NCBI RefSeq assembly: GCF_016107705.1
Contig: NZ_JAEHGC010000003.1
Coordinates: 62,001 to 126,000 of the forward strand
Source of the DNA: Neobacillus cucumis
GTDB taxonomy: Bacteria > Bacillota > Bacilli > Bacillales_B > DSM-18226
DNA: 64,000 bases
Direction: 5' to 3'
In this document: one piece after another, positions 50,587-61,330 of the stretch
How the letters are laid out: each line of letters opens with the position of its first letter
Position numbering within the stretch: position 1 is the first letter of the stretch
Position numbers and translations under genes: made by a program
The notes under the pieces: generated by a model
What the model was told of the DNA's origin: nothing
Database searches by the model: none
The model's input: only the letters and a program-made list of their open reading frames with translations

Positions 50587-52072
50587 TACTTTCCCCTTCC
50601 TTTATTCTTCGTATATTTACCTTATTATTTTTACTTACCTTTTTAATAATCATTTCACTTAAATATATAAAACTATCAAGTTGAAAAATATAGGAAGCCC
50701 CGACATAGATTATTCCACCACATAAAACTTGCAATCCTAATATTGCTAAAGCAGGAAGGGAAATCCAAGAAAGAGTATAGATAATCCCTCCCATTGTAAT
50801 CGATAATAATAACGGAGGTGCCAAATCGCGAAATTGCTCAGCCATAGAATAATTAATCAACTTTTTATTAGGAATCATGTTAATGATCATTGAAATACCT
50901 GCAAAAACTGCATTTGATATTGTTAATGCATAAACACTTATATTCATGCTTATTAAAAGCATCGTTACACCAATTACTTTTTTTAAGATTTCCAAATTCA
51001 TTAACAGGTCACTACGCCCCAATGCTTTAATTGCTTGCCAATTCGCCGTTTGCATTGGCTGGAATAACCAATAGACACAACAAATCTGTAAAAAGGGGAC
51101 AGCAAACAACCATTTTTCAGTAAGTAAAACCCGAATAAGCGAATTCGCAACACACATAAGGCCTATCATCAACGGAAGGATTAAATAGGAAGTAATTTTC
51201 ATTGATCTTCTCGTTACAGTTTTTAAACGGCTAATATTGTCATTTACTTCTGACATTGCTGGAAAAACAACTTTTGAAATGGCTGTATTAATATTAGAAA
51301 TTATAAGACTGGGGAACTGATTACCTCTATTATAATAAGCTAAATCAGCCATAGTGTATATTTTACCAATTATTAAACTTCTTAACTCATTATATCCAAT
51401 ATTAATGAAATCGGCTGTTACAAGTTTCCAAGCAAATCCAATAAGTTCTTTCGCAGAAGTAATAGAAAACAACAATCTAGGTCTCCATTGTATGGTAAAA
51501 AACAGAACAATAGTACCAACTACCGTATTAAGTAAGTATTGAGCTACTAATGCCCAAATACCAAATCCATAATATGCCATTACGATACCAATAAATCCAG
51601 ATACTAATGTACCACCCAAGTTGGAGAAAAAGAATTTTTTAAACATCATTTTTTTTGACACATACGCTTGCTGAACAGTACTAATAGATGAAACTGGTAA
51701 AACCAAAGCAAGTGTTCGTAAAACCCATATTAAATCTGAATTGTCATAGAATATAGCTATATATGGAGCTGTAAAAAATAGAATTATATAGAGCAAAATA
51801 GAAATTATAAAACTGCAATAAAAAATCGTAGAAAAATCTGTCTCATCCGCATCCTTTTTTTGAATTAATGATTCCCCAATTCCTTGTGACACGAAAACAC
51901 TAGCCAAATTAATAAATACAAGGATTAAGGCAACTTCACCATATTCACTAGGCATAAGCAGCCGTGCCAAAATAATCGATAAAACAAATGAAACACCTTG
52001 CGTCAGTATTCTCTCACCAAATGTCCAAAACAAGCCTGACATAACTCTGTTTTTAAGATTATTTTCTCCCAT
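50567..52072 (-). CDS. wzx: Polysaccharide flippase, Wzx family (MOP superfamily)
   Basis: This 501-residue membrane protein has about 14 predicted transmembrane helices. The N-terminus (SGLFWTFGERILTQGVSFVLSIILARLL followed by PSEYG) is typical of TuaB/EpsK/Wzx-type flippases that move lipid-linked repeat units across the membrane. A hairpin lies before it in the operon at 52160-52187. Together with the Wzy-like protein it defines a Wzx/Wzy-dependent pathway. Confidence 0.92.
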   Translation of the reverse strand: MGENNLKNRVMSGLFWTFGERILTQGVSFVLSIILARLLMPSEYGEVALILVFINLASVFVSQGIGESLIQKKDADETDFSTIFYCSFIISILLYIILFFTAPYIAIFYDNSDLIWVLRTLALVLPVSSISTVQQAYVSKKMMFKKFFFSNLGGTLVSGFIGIVMAYYGFGIWALVAQYLLNTVVGTIVLFFTIQWRPRLLFSITSAKELIGFAWKLVTADFINIGYNELRSLIIGKIYTMADLAYYNRGNQFPSLIISNINTAISKVVFPAMSEVNDNISRLKTVTRRSMKITSYLILPLMIGLMCVANSLIRVLLTEKWLFAVPFLQICCVYWLFQPMQTANWQAIKALGRSDLLMNLEILKKVIGVTMLLISMNISVYALTISNAVFAGISMIINMIPNKKLINYSMAEQFRDLAPPLLLSITMGGIIYTLSWISLPALAILGLQVLCGGIIYVGASYIFQLDSFIYLSEMIIKKVSKNNKVNIRRIKEGESIVKENV

Positions 52073-52159
52073 ATTTAACCTCTTTGCATATTGCGTCCTT
52101 AGTTTAACTATATAGATTTATCTTACACTAAATTCCATTATAAATTTCATTATAAAAAT

Positions 52160-52187
52160 AAAAACGTTCTTAAAACAGAACGTTTTT
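52160..52187 (-). terminator. Strong hairpin inside the EPS operon
   Basis: AAAAACGTTCT / AGAACGTTTTT arms (11 bp) with a six-base loop and a T run on the minus strand form a good intrinsic terminator between the glycosyltransferase (52294) and wzx. If the EPS genes are one transcript, something must let polymerase pass it. Confidence 0.85.
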
Positions 52188-52293
52188 TACACAATTTTAT
52201 TATTAACTCTCTCTTGGTTATTGGAAAATTTGTCTTCTATATATTAGCATAAACCCTATTCCCAAACTTTTTGATTTTACTACCCTAATCTCC

Positions 52294-53457
52294 TTAGATA
52301 TTTTCAAGAGCATAATGAATTTTCCCTACCCAATTTCTATAATCAAATTTGTCCTCAGCACATTTTCTTGCATTTAATGAAAGTTCTAATATTTTCTCTT
52401 CAGGCAAAGACAATGCTTTACGGATTTTTTCTGAACATGAATCGATATCACACCTGTCAAAGATTAGACTATTAATATTATCTTCTAAATAATATTTAGT
52501 ATAATCTCCTACATTTGATGCAATTGGAATAACACCATAGCACATAACTTCAGGAACTTTACTTGGAAAATTAGCCAAAGTCATTTGATTTTCTTCTCTA
52601 GCTAAAATTAAAAAATGCATTGACTGATACAATTCTATTAGTTCTTCATAATGCATCCATTTATGTACTACAAGGACACTTTTAATATGATCATATTCAT
52701 GGGAAGACAAAAGAATTTTTATTTCCTCTTCTTTAATACCACATAAATGTAATTCTACTCGTTCTTTTTCTTGAAAAGTTAATTGACTAAAACTTTTAAG
52801 AACTATCCCAATCGCATCTTTCATTAATCCATTCCCTGGAAAGATGAACTTAATTTTATTGAACGCTTTTTCTCTTACTGGGTATTCAAGTACGTCCGCC
52901 ATAATTGGAAGGAGCAAACTTTTGCACTTGTCATCAATTAAATGACTTTCTATATATGAAGAAATTGGAAAAATTAAATCATGTTGTGGCAATAAATTCT
53001 CTAAATAAGTGTTGTACCTCCTTTCTCTCTGCCTTGATTCAAAGAAGCTTTTGGGAAACCATTCCAGAACAAAATTTCCAGTTTTAAAGCCAATCTTTCT
53101 TTTATATTTTAAAATCTCACGATTAACATCTAAATCTGCAGAACAAACCAATACTATATCTTCTTCTGAGATATTATACTTCTTTAAGAGGTTAACTAAG
53201 ATATGCCCTAAATAATAGTGAAATTGTAATCGTCGGAGAAGTCTTATTTTAGTTACATTGAAGGGAATGATGTTAATTCCCTTATAAGAAAAATGACCTT
53301 TCTGCATTTGAAGTTTAAATTCTTCATTTATATCTGTAATAAGATACACATCATATTCCGCCTCTTTCAATGCCTGGCTTACGTATTGCAAATAATTAGC
53401 CTTTGCTGATCCTCGAGGGAAATTCGAATATCCAAAAATAAAAATTCTTTTCTTCAT
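52294..53457 (-). CDS. Glycosyltransferase, GT-B fold (GT4/GT1-like)
   Basis: This 387-residue cytoplasmic glycosyltransferase begins RIFIFGYSNFPRGSAKANY and has a C-terminal nucleotide-sugar domain: IFPGNGLMKDAI, the loop LAREENQMTLANFPSKVPEVMCYGVIPIASN with the conserved E-x7-E-like segment, and the NSLIF block. It adds a sugar to the lipid-linked EPS repeat unit. Donor and acceptor are unknown. It is followed by a strong hairpin before wzx. Confidence 0.85.
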   Translation of the reverse strand: MKKRIFIFGYSNFPRGSAKANYLQYVSQALKEAEYDVYLITDINEEFKLQMQKGHFSYKGINIIPFNVTKIRLLRRLQFHYYLGHILVNLLKKYNISEEDIVLVCSADLDVNREILKYKRKIGFKTGNFVLEWFPKSFFESRQRERRYNTYLENLLPQHDLIFPISSYIESHLIDDKCKSLLLPIMADVLEYPVREKAFNKIKFIFPGNGLMKDAIGIVLKSFSQLTFQEKERVELHLCGIKEEEIKILLSSHEYDHIKSVLVVHKWMHYEELIELYQSMHFLILAREENQMTLANFPSKVPEVMCYGVIPIASNVGDYTKYYLEDNINSLIFDRCDIDSCSEKIRKALSLPEEKILELSLNARKCAEDKFDYRNWVGKIHYALENI

Positions 53458-53478
53458 TATTATCCCTCCATTTGCTTA

Positions 53479-54783
53479 CTAACTAACCCGTTTTTTCAAC
53501 AATTTCTTGTTTATTATCTTTGAATGTCCTGTTAGTATGTTTTTGTCTATTATATTTATTTTATTTAACTCTTTCACCCTTTTATGTGCTCTTCCGATAA
53601 ATACAAACACTAACAGTGTATTCAGATTCCATCCTAATTTATAATATACTGATACTCCACCCAGGGCTGCTAAAAAGAAGATAATCATAAATCGGCAGCC
53701 GACAAGAAAGGCTTTATTATCTTGATTTAAACTGCCTCTTTTTAATTTCCTAAATATGTCGCTAATAACACCCAGCATACAAAGAATTGGTACGATGCCA
53801 TAATGAAACATAATATAAATAAACTGATTATCAAAATATTTATAGTCTTGATTTCCTAGAAAACTATAACCAGCATTAATTCCATTCCCCCATATTAAGG
53901 TAAAGGGACTTACTTGTGAAAAGAAAGTTTCGTACTGTCCAGATCTAGTATCTTCACCGATACGGTTAAAAAGAGATCCCGTTATATTTGGAAATAAGAA
54001 TATAATTGTGATAAAAACGAGTATTACAATAAAAACAGATAATATTTTCCTAAAAAGACTGCTTTTCCCTGAATTAAGGACCATTATCGAATAGAGTACT
54101 AAAATACACTGAATAACCCAACTTCTCGAAAGAGTTAAAAAAGCACAAAATAATAAACATATACCTAAAAAATATTTGAAAGGCTTGTGAGTGCTTCCAT
54201 TTTCATTCATTCCTAATACGTAACACCAATAGGCGCTGATTGCCACAGAAAACATTTCTTTACTAGGAGATAATATCGTTTGTGTTGAAATTCCATAATG
54301 TAAAATAAAAGTAAAGCTTTGCCATAAGATAAGTAAAACCATAATAACGATTATATAAGGTATAACTTTTTTTGCACTCTCAAATACATTTTTATCATAA
54401 CCAAGTAAATAGAATAACGGGATTAAACATAAGTTTATTGAAATATCATTTAGAAAAATCGTATGTAAATTTGCTTCAAAAACCGAAATCATACACCAAA
54501 TGGAAAAAGCAAGAATGCTTGAAGGAATAATTAAATTAATTTTACCTCTCTTTTGATGGCTAAGTATACAAAGAGCAATTAAAATATATAGTAAAAAGAT
54601 AGCTATATATAAGCATTTCGATGTGATTGTAGAATAATTAAATACATAAGTGTATGCCGTCGAGTTATCAGTTTTACTCCAAGACCCCGTAATTCCTGGC
54701 AAAATTAAATTAATTAGCATTAGCAATATTATGCTTTTAAATAGTAATCCTTTTATATTTATTTTCATCTCATTTAGATACAT
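53479..54783 (-). CDS. wzy: O-antigen ligase/polymerase-like protein (Wzy)
   Basis: This 434-residue membrane protein has ten or more predicted spans and a large extracytoplasmic loop (GNGINAGYSFLGNQDYKYFDNQFIYIM), a pattern of Wzy/WaaL-type polymerases. The LTLSRSWVIQ segment and the NxxGSLFNRIGED motif near the loop support this. It would polymerise repeat units at the outer face of the membrane. Wzy proteins share little sequence identity, so the call rests on topology and on neighbouring glycosyltransferases and the flippase. Confidence 0.8.
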   Translation of the reverse strand: MYLNEMKINIKGLLFKSIILLMLINLILPGITGSWSKTDNSTAYTYVFNYSTITSKCLYIAIFLLYILIALCILSHQKRGKINLIIPSSILAFSIWCMISVFEANLHTIFLNDISINLCLIPLFYLLGYDKNVFESAKKVIPYIIVIMVLLILWQSFTFILHYGISTQTILSPSKEMFSVAISAYWCYVLGMNENGSTHKPFKYFLGICLLFCAFLTLSRSWVIQCILVLYSIMVLNSGKSSLFRKILSVFIVILVFITIIFLFPNITGSLFNRIGEDTRSGQYETFFSQVSPFTLIWGNGINAGYSFLGNQDYKYFDNQFIYIMFHYGIVPILCMLGVISDIFRKLKRGSLNQDNKAFLVGCRFMIIFFLAALGGVSVYYKLGWNLNTLLVFVFIGRAHKRVKELNKINIIDKNILTGHSKIINKKLLKKRVS

Positions 54784-54873
54784 AGTTTTGCTCCTAGTAG
54801 CTATCCAATGGTCAACTAATCTAGATCAATCTTCCACCGGCTGCCAATTAATATTTAATTTTGAACATCCTTT

Positions 54874-55971
54874 CTAACGCATTTTCTCTATTAATTGATT
54901 TATTTCTCTTATAAATCTGTCTATAACGATATTAACTTGAAATTCTTCTTTTACTTTTTTCTTGGCAGCGCTTCCCACTTCTTGACAAAATAAAGGATTT
55001 TCCACACAGTAATTAATGGCAGAAACTAATTCATCGATATTATTGCTTTTAATCAAAATACCGTTTTCCTTATTTTGTATTAGATCCCTAGGACCAGTCG
55101 GACAATCTGTTGAGATACAAGGCAATCCAACAGCCATAGCTTCCATTAAAGCATTCGGCATCCCTTCATAATTGGACGATAATACAAAAAGATCTGTAGA
55201 CATCAGCGCATCCCCAACATTAGATACTCTTCCTTTAAAAGTCACAACATCATCTATTCCTAAACTTTTTACTAGAACCTCTAAATTGTTTTCTTCTTCC
55301 CCAGCTCCATAGAGGCTCAATCTAATGGACTTATTTGTTTTATAAACCCTTTCAAATGCATGAATTAAGAGACGTTGGTTTTTCTGAGCGCTTAACCTTC
55401 CAAAAGTAGCTATTTCTGCAATGGACTTTCTTTTCTGATAATTGCAACCAATTAAGTCATTACTAACAGGATTAGGCACCACAAAAATTTTTTCCCTTGC
55501 AAATTTCGGAAAAAATTCAGTTTGTTCTTTAGTTTGCAGAAAGATCCCAGTTGATAATAATGCAACCATCTTCCCAACCAACCTCATCTTTTTAGATTCA
55601 GGATAAAGAAACGGATTATTTCTGACTGTAAATATGAATGGAATTTTCATAAATCTCGAAGCTAAAAAAAAATGGTTTACTTGGTCAGGTAGAAACGGGA
55701 TGATTATATCAGGGCTGATTTCATAAATCATTTTTCTCATTTTTAAAAATTTATGTGTATTATATTTAATTTTATTTTCACCATTTCTTTTAGGTAATAG
55801 GTGGAGTTTCACTTTATCAGAAATAGGATATTCATTTTTCACTCTTTCATATAGAATTAAATGAACATCATAACCTTCCTCAGCTATACCATTTGCTAAT
55901 ATCGATACAACTCTCTCTGCTCCACCGGATGAGAGAGAATTTGTTACAAAAAGATACTTTTTAATAGGCAT
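54874..55971 (-). CDS. Glycosyltransferase family 4
   Basis: This 365-residue GT-B enzyme has an N-terminal SLSSGGAERVVSILANGIAEEGYDV acceptor-domain signature and a C-terminal domain with FGRLSAQKNQRLLIHAF. The EGMPNALMEAMAVGLPCISTDCPTGPRDLI block contains the conserved E-x7-E motif. Such enzymes add hexoses in retaining linkages in EPS repeat units. It is followed by wzy in the operon. Confidence 0.9.
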   Translation of the reverse strand: MPIKKYLFVTNSLSSGGAERVVSILANGIAEEGYDVHLILYERVKNEYPISDKVKLHLLPKRNGENKIKYNTHKFLKMRKMIYEISPDIIIPFLPDQVNHFFLASRFMKIPFIFTVRNNPFLYPESKKMRLVGKMVALLSTGIFLQTKEQTEFFPKFAREKIFVVPNPVSNDLIGCNYQKRKSIAEIATFGRLSAQKNQRLLIHAFERVYKTNKSIRLSLYGAGEEENNLEVLVKSLGIDDVVTFKGRVSNVGDALMSTDLFVLSSNYEGMPNALMEAMAVGLPCISTDCPTGPRDLIQNKENGILIKSNNIDELVSAINYCVENPLFCQEVGSAAKKKVKEEFQVNIVIDRFIREINQLIEKMR

Positions 55972-56070
55972 ATCTTAAAATTCCCCTTAGACAAATTTCA
56001 AAGTATACAAAGGTGCATTTCACAAATTAGAGGCATTTTTTAAATTTCAAAGAAGTTTTAATTAATATTT

Positions 56071-57276
56071 TTAGTTGATTTGATTGTAGTACATTTCAAT
56101 TAAGGGCTCGTTGCCATATTCATGCTTTTGTAAGTAGTCCCTCAATTGTAATCGTTTATCGGGATTGTTCAATAAATCTATAATAGCCCCGGCGATTTGA
56201 TAAGGTTCAAGAGATACGACTATTCCTTCTGATCCTTCTAAAATTTGATCTTTAACGGTTTCGTAGTTGGAAACAACAATCGGTTTAGCTAAGATTTTAG
56301 CTTCATCTAACACAACCGATTTCCCTTCGTATCTGGATGGTTGAACGACTATATCGCTATAATAGCAATAAGGATATGGATTCTCCCTGGTCCCTAATAA
56401 AATTACTTTGTCCTCTACCTTTGCATCATTTATTTGCTTCTGTAACTTTTCTTTTAATTCACCCTGTCCGATAATATACCAAATAAAATTAATGTTTTGG
56501 TCCTGCATAACTTTGGCTGATTGAATTGCCACATCAAATCCTTTTTGACTGCTTAATCTACCAATTGACAGTAGTATTTGTTTCTTTGGTTCCGTTGCTT
56601 TTACTTCCTTATATTCATTCGGAAGAAAATCAAGCGCCAATTTCTTAATTAAAGAGGATGATGTGAGATTCGGTATACATATTGTCTTATCAGCAAAATC
56701 AGGAAAAATATCACTAAATATTTTTACACATTCATCAGATATTGAAACTATTCTATCGAATTTCGCAAAATAAGGCCGATCTAACTCTTTATCAAAACCA
56801 TCCGCATTATAATCATTGTGTACCCATGTAATCTTCTTCTTTGCATGTACCTTATCAGCTACATAGTACATAGCTTCACCGTGCATATAAGAAATAGAAA
56901 CGTCATATTCTCCCGGTAAATCCTTAATAGCATTTCTATAAAATTTGTTCCATCGGATTTGTTTCCCCATATTAGTATTATTGTAATATCTTAACCTTGT
57001 ATAAAATGTACCAAGATACCTCTTAAAACCTGCATTTAATGAAGAAAGTTTTCTAACTCCTCCAGAATCCAAAGATTTAAATGCATATTTCAATGTGTTA
57101 GGTATGCTTAATATATTTACTTCCTTCGGTACTTGTTTAACAAAAACCCCCTCATGTTTAAATAACAACAAATCTACTTTGTACTTTGAATAATCAAAAA
57201 GGTTCAGTAGATTGACTAAGCTTTTTTCTGCTCCGCCAGTTGTTAATGCTGATATGACAAAAAGAACTTTTTTCAT
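56071..57276 (-). CDS. Glycosyltransferase family 4 (GalNAc/Glc type)
   Basis: This 401-residue GT4 enzyme has LTTGGAEKSLVNLLNLFDYSKYKVDLL at the N-terminus, then SIGRLSSQKGFDVAIQSAKV and the nucleotide-sugar motif PSRYEGKSVVLDEAKILAKPIVVSNYETVKDQI. Its start follows the stop of the next GT4 gene at 57277 directly. One of four sequential glycosyltransferases for the repeat unit. Confidence 0.9.
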   Translation of the reverse strand: MKKVLFVISALTTGGAEKSLVNLLNLFDYSKYKVDLLLFKHEGVFVKQVPKEVNILSIPNTLKYAFKSLDSGGVRKLSSLNAGFKRYLGTFYTRLRYYNNTNMGKQIRWNKFYRNAIKDLPGEYDVSISYMHGEAMYYVADKVHAKKKITWVHNDYNADGFDKELDRPYFAKFDRIVSISDECVKIFSDIFPDFADKTICIPNLTSSSLIKKLALDFLPNEYKEVKATEPKKQILLSIGRLSSQKGFDVAIQSAKVMQDQNINFIWYIIGQGELKEKLQKQINDAKVEDKVILLGTRENPYPYCYYSDIVVQPSRYEGKSVVLDEAKILAKPIVVSNYETVKDQILEGSEGIVVSLEPYQIAGAIIDLLNNPDKRLQLRDYLQKHEYGNEPLIEMYYNQIN

Positions 57277-58371
57277 TTAATTGACTCTTACCCCCGATAT
57301 AGTTAATGTTTTCTTGTATAATTTAGCTAATCGATTTATGTGCCCTTCTAACGAGTAACCTTGTTTAACTATTTCCATACTAGATTCACTGTATTTTTTA
57401 CAAAGGTCTTCATTCATTAAAATTTTGATCAGTGCATCGCTAAATGCTTGAACATCCCCAGGATCACAAACATGTCCATTTTGCCCATTATGCACAATTT
57501 TCGGTATCCCACCTACATGGGTACTTACAATTGGCAGCCCATAGCCCATGGCATCCAAAATGGACATTGGCATCCCCTCGTTATATGAGGGAAGAAAGAA
57601 TACATCACTTTCTCTAAGTAACCTATCTTTATCCTTTCCTCGTACCCACCCAGGAAAAACTACATTTTTTTCTACACCTTTTTCTCTTAACAGTTCTTGA
57701 ATCGATTCGATATCACCGCAGCCGCCTAAAACAAATTTGACATTAGGAAGCCTTTCAACAACTTTTTCAACTACTTCCGGGATGTCGTAGCACCCTTTTC
57801 TTTGGCCAATCTCACCTAGAAAAAGAATCTGTCTATTTCTTTTTCGATTTATATTTTCTTTTATTGCATCCTCATGGACCCTGCTATAGTTTTCAATAAG
57901 TTCAATTTTATCATTCTGAACAATCAAACTCAGTCGCTCCTTCCATTCATCAGAAAGAGCAATCAATACATTACATTTGTTATATATTTTTTTTATCAAT
58001 TTTTTTTTCTTATTACTTGCATTCAAATAAAAGCTATCAAAATCCGCCCCGTGACAGTGATTAATAATTGGCTTTTTAGCCCAACTCGCCATATAAATAA
58101 ACGGTATTTTTCTATAAAAACTTGGACCAAATGAAGAATGGATGTGGATGATTTCGGGTTTCTCTAGCAAAAGAACCTTCGCAAAATGAGAATATCCTTT
58201 AATACTTTTTAGTAGTTTTGTAAATTTCCCACCGTCTTTATACGATTCCACATAACTAATTGTAAACTCTTTCTCTAACATAGATCCTCTATACCCGTTA
58301 ACTACAGCAGCAATACCGCCTTTAACCAATGGATTTTGTACGATCATACAAATTTTCTTTTTCTCACTCAT
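57277..58371 (-). CDS. Glycosyltransferase family 4
   Basis: This 364-residue GT4 enzyme has the KGGIAAVVNGYRGSMLEK N-terminal pattern, LGEIGQRKGCYDIPEVVEKV and the signature SYNEGMPMSILDAMGYGLPIVSTHVGGIPKIV. The next-upstream gene (WecB/TagA) ends one base before this start, so translation is coupled. The acceptor is probably a lipid-linked intermediate of the EPS repeat unit. Confidence 0.9.
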   Translation of the reverse strand: MSEKKKICMIVQNPLVKGGIAAVVNGYRGSMLEKEFTISYVESYKDGGKFTKLLKSIKGYSHFAKVLLLEKPEIIHIHSSFGPSFYRKIPFIYMASWAKKPIINHCHGADFDSFYLNASNKKKKLIKKIYNKCNVLIALSDEWKERLSLIVQNDKIELIENYSRVHEDAIKENINRKRNRQILFLGEIGQRKGCYDIPEVVEKVVERLPNVKFVLGGCGDIESIQELLREKGVEKNVVFPGWVRGKDKDRLLRESDVFFLPSYNEGMPMSILDAMGYGLPIVSTHVGGIPKIVHNGQNGHVCDPGDVQAFSDALIKILMNEDLCKKYSESSMEIVKQGYSLEGHINRLAKLYKKTLTISGVRVN

Positions 58372-58372
58372 A

Positions 58373-59176
58373 TCATTTCCCTCTTAATACTAGCCATATA
58401 AATTTTGTGTTAGTATAAAAATATCTCTTAAACAATCTTTTCGGATCTTGCATCAACCGGTAGAACCATTCCAAGTTACTTTTCTGCATCCACTCAGGTG
58501 CCCTGGAAATGTTTTCTGCATAATAATCAAATCCAGCACCAATGCCAATCATCAAACCGCTTACCCTACCCTGATGAGCAGCCATCCACCTTTCTTGTTT
58601 AGGTGCTCCAAGACCAACCCAAACAAAGTCAGGTTTTGTATCATTTATGACCTTAACAATGACTTCATCCTCCACATCTGTCATCGGACGAAAGGGAGGA
58701 CTGTACATTCCGGCAATTTCTAAACCAGGATAGTTTTCTTTTAGCTTTTGAAAGAGTTTCTCTAAAGTTTCTTCTGTTGAACCACAAAAATAATGGCGGT
58801 AACCTTTCTCGGCAGAAACTTTGAAAATCTCTCCCATTAGACTTGGCCCAGTGGTTCTAGCCATGTTTATATGCCCCCGTTTTCTGCCAATAGTGGATAG
58901 TGGACCGCCATCCGGAATAGCCATAATACCACCGTTCTGAATAGCACCATAATCCGGTTCTTCATAGCTTGTTACTGTAGTATGCACATTTGAAACACAG
59001 ATGTAGTCCCCAGTTAAGTCTTTTATATGTTTTTTTAAATAACCAATCAACCACTCCATGTTAATCGCAGCAATATTTACCCCTAAGATATTACATGTGG
59101 GGATCTTTGATTTATCAACTGTCCGGACAAAACCCTCAACAGGTCTATCTACAGTCTTTCTCAACACATATGACAT
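58373..59176 (-). CDS. WecB/TagA/CpsF-family glycosyltransferase (GT26)
   Basis: This 267-residue GT26 enzyme has the YICVSNVHTTVTS block, AIPDGGPLS, the RTTGPSLM region, FCGSTEE and the conserved WVGLGAPKQERWMA and GVGAGFDYYAE-like (IGIGAGFDYYAENI) segments. Members transfer N-acetylmannosaminuronate or related sugars in teichoic acid and EPS synthesis. It is encoded between gmd and a GT4 gene. The N-terminal 22 residues are unusual, polar and perhaps not part of the fold. Confidence 0.92.
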   Translation of the reverse strand: MSYVLRKTVDRPVEGFVRTVDKSKIPTCNILGVNIAAINMEWLIGYLKKHIKDLTGDYICVSNVHTTVTSYEEPDYGAIQNGGIMAIPDGGPLSTIGRKRGHINMARTTGPSLMGEIFKVSAEKGYRHYFCGSTEETLEKLFQKLKENYPGLEIAGMYSPPFRPMTDVEDEVIVKVINDTKPDFVWVGLGAPKQERWMAAHQGRVSGLMIGIGAGFDYYAENISRAPEWMQKSNLEWFYRLMQDPKRLFKRYFYTNTKFIWLVLRGK

Positions 59177-59267
59177 CAGTGTCTTCCCCCGATTAAATTA
59201 AAAATAATCTATGAATATTCTGCGAAATCACCTAAAACTTCTGATACAAATAAAATTATACTGACAC

Positions 59268-60356
59268 TCAAACATAATCAAACATCTTTTTAGCTAAATC
59301 TTCTTTCTCTGCTTTCTTCCTATCCGCCTCAACCATAATACGAACTAACTCTTGGAAAGAAGTTTTTGTTGGATTCCAGCCTAATATTGTTCTTGCTTTT
59401 GTCGGATCTCCCAATAACTGATCTACTTCTGCAGGTCGGAAGAATTTAGGGTCAACTTCAACAATTACTTCGCCGGTTGCTTTATTAACACCTTTCTCTT
59501 CTAGCCCCTGTCCTGTCCATTCAATATCAACACCAACATGTTGAAATGCTAGCTCTACGAATTCTCGTACAGTATGCATTTCACCAGTTGCAATTACAAA
59601 ATCCTCAGGATTATGGTGTTGAAGGATTAACCACATACATTCAACATAATCTTTGGCATAGCCCCAATCACGTAAAGAATCTAAATTTCCTAATAATAAA
59701 TTCTTTTGTTTCCCCTGAGCAATTCGTGCTGCTGCAAGTGTGATTTTTCTAGTTACGAATGTTTCACCGCGACGTTCAGATTCATGGTTAAACAAAATCC
59801 CATTTACTGCAAACATATTATAAGATTCACGATAATTCTTCGTAATCCAGAATCCATATATTTTGGCTACTCCATAGGGAGAACGCGGATAAAATGGTGT
59901 TGTTTCTTTTTGTGGAACTTCCTGAACTTTTCCATAAAGTTCAGAAGTGGAAGCCTGGTAAACACGTGTTTTATCAGTTAATCCTAAAATTCGAACCGCT
60001 TCTAAAATATTTAATGTACCTTTTGCATCCACATCTAATGTATAACCTGGCATGTCAAAAGAAACACGAACATGGGATTGGGCTGCTAGATTGTATATTT
60101 CATCAGGCTGAATTTCACCAATTATACGAGTAACGTTTAAAGCATCTGTGACATCTCCATAGTGAAGATAGAAATTTTGGTTATTTATTAAAGTATTTGC
60201 TTCTTCATCTGTTAGAATATCTTCTAATCGTTCTTGATTATAAGAAGAGCTACGGCGAATTATACCGTGGACCTCATATCCTTTCTCCAATAAAAACTCC
60301 GCCAAATATGAACCGTCTTGTCCTGTTACACCGGTAATTAATGCTTTTTTTTTCAT
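59268..60356 (-). CDS. gmd: GDP-mannose 4,6-dehydratase
   Basis: This 362-residue enzyme converts GDP-mannose to GDP-4-keto-6-deoxymannose. Features include the [23 protein letters not shown]ossmann start, [16 protein letters not shown], the catalytic Tyr-x-x-x-Lys in [10 protein letters not shown], and [21 protein letters not shown] near the end. It is followed by fcl upstream in transcription order (16-base gap), and its substrate is supplied by manC at 45771. Confidence 0.97.
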   Translation of the reverse strand: MKKKALITGVTGQDGSYLAEFLLEKGYEVHGIIRRSSSYNQERLEDILTDEEANTLINNQNFYLHYGDVTDALNVTRIIGEIQPDEIYNLAAQSHVRVSFDMPGYTLDVDAKGTLNILEAVRILGLTDKTRVYQASTSELYGKVQEVPQKETTPFYPRSPYGVAKIYGFWITKNYRESYNMFAVNGILFNHESERRGETFVTRKITLAAARIAQGKQKNLLLGNLDSLRDWGYAKDYVECMWLILQHHNPEDFVIATGEMHTVREFVELAFQHVGVDIEWTGQGLEEKGVNKATGEVIVEVDPKFFRPAEVDQLLGDPTKARTILGWNPTKTSFQELVRIMVEADRKKAEKEDLAKKMFDYV

Positions 60357-60372
60357 CTAGTCCTCCAATTTA

Positions 60373-61314
60373 TTAATTTACTTTTAATAATTCATTTTCC
60401 AAAAACCATTGATAGGCATTTTGTAGTCCTATCTCTAAAGATGTACTCGCCTTCCAGCCTAATGAATTAATTTTAGATACATCTACTAATTTTCGAGGTG
60501 TTCCATCAGGTTTTGTCGGATCAAATATGATTTCCCCCTCAAAACCAATAACCTCTTTAATCGTTTCAGCAAGAGCTTTAATTGAAATGTCCTCTCCAAC
60601 ACCAACATTTACTATTTCATTTCCTTCATAATGATTCATTAAGAACGCACACGCATCTGCCAAATCATCTGAATAAAGGAATTCTCTTTTTGGTGTTCCT
60701 GTTCCCCACACCTCGACCTCTGATATGTTGTTGATTTTAGCTTCATGGAATTTACGAATTAGCGCTGGTAAAACATGTGATGTATGTAAATCAAAATTAT
60801 CATTTGGACCATATAAGTTCGTTGGCATAACGGAAATGTATTTTGTTCCATATTGTCTATTGTATGATTGACACATTTTTATTCCGGCAATTTTTGCAAT
60901 TGCATAAGGTTCATTTGTTGGCTCTAGTTCACCACTTAATAAATATTCTTCTCTTAAAGGCTGAGGTGCAAATTTAGGATAAATGCAAGTACTTCCTAAG
61001 AAAAGTAGTTTCTTTACGCCAGTTTTATATGCGGCATCGATCACATTGGTTTGTATTAGAAGATTATCGCGTATGAAAACAGCTGGATAAGCGTTATTTG
61101 CTACAATTCCTCCAACTTTTGCAGCAGCTAAAAACACATACTCAATTTCTTCTTCCTCAAAAAAGTCTAAAACTTTCTCAGAACTTCGCAAATCTAATTC
61201 ATTGCTAGTTTTGTAAACTAGGTTTGTATATCCCTCGTTCTCCAATTTTCTTAAAATGGCAGATCCAACTAATCCTCGGTGCCCAGCAATATAAATTTTT
61301 GAATGTTTTTTCAT
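60373..61314 (-). CDS. fcl: GDP-L-fucose synthase
   Basis: This 313-residue epimerase/reductase makes GDP-L-fucose from GDP-4-keto-6-deoxymannose. Diagnostic blocks are [36 protein letters not shown], the [14 protein letters not shown]yr-x-x-x-Lys site and [25 protein letters not shown]. Together with gmd it shows that the polymer contains L-fucose (or a related 6-deoxyhexose). Confidence 0.97.
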   Translation of the reverse strand: MKKHSKIYIAGHRGLVGSAILRKLENEGYTNLVYKTSNELDLRSSEKVLDFFEEEEIEYVFLAAAKVGGIVANNAYPAVFIRDNLLIQTNVIDAAYKTGVKKLLFLGSTCIYPKFAPQPLREEYLLSGELEPTNEPYAIAKIAGIKMCQSYNRQYGTKYISVMPTNLYGPNDNFDLHTSHVLPALIRKFHEAKINNISEVEVWGTGTPKREFLYSDDLADACAFLMNHYEGNEIVNVGVGEDISIKALAETIKEVIGFEGEIIFDPTKPDGTPRKLVDVSKINSLGWKASTSLEIGLQNAYQWFLENELLKVN

Positions 61315-61330
61315 TCAAACACCACCTTAG

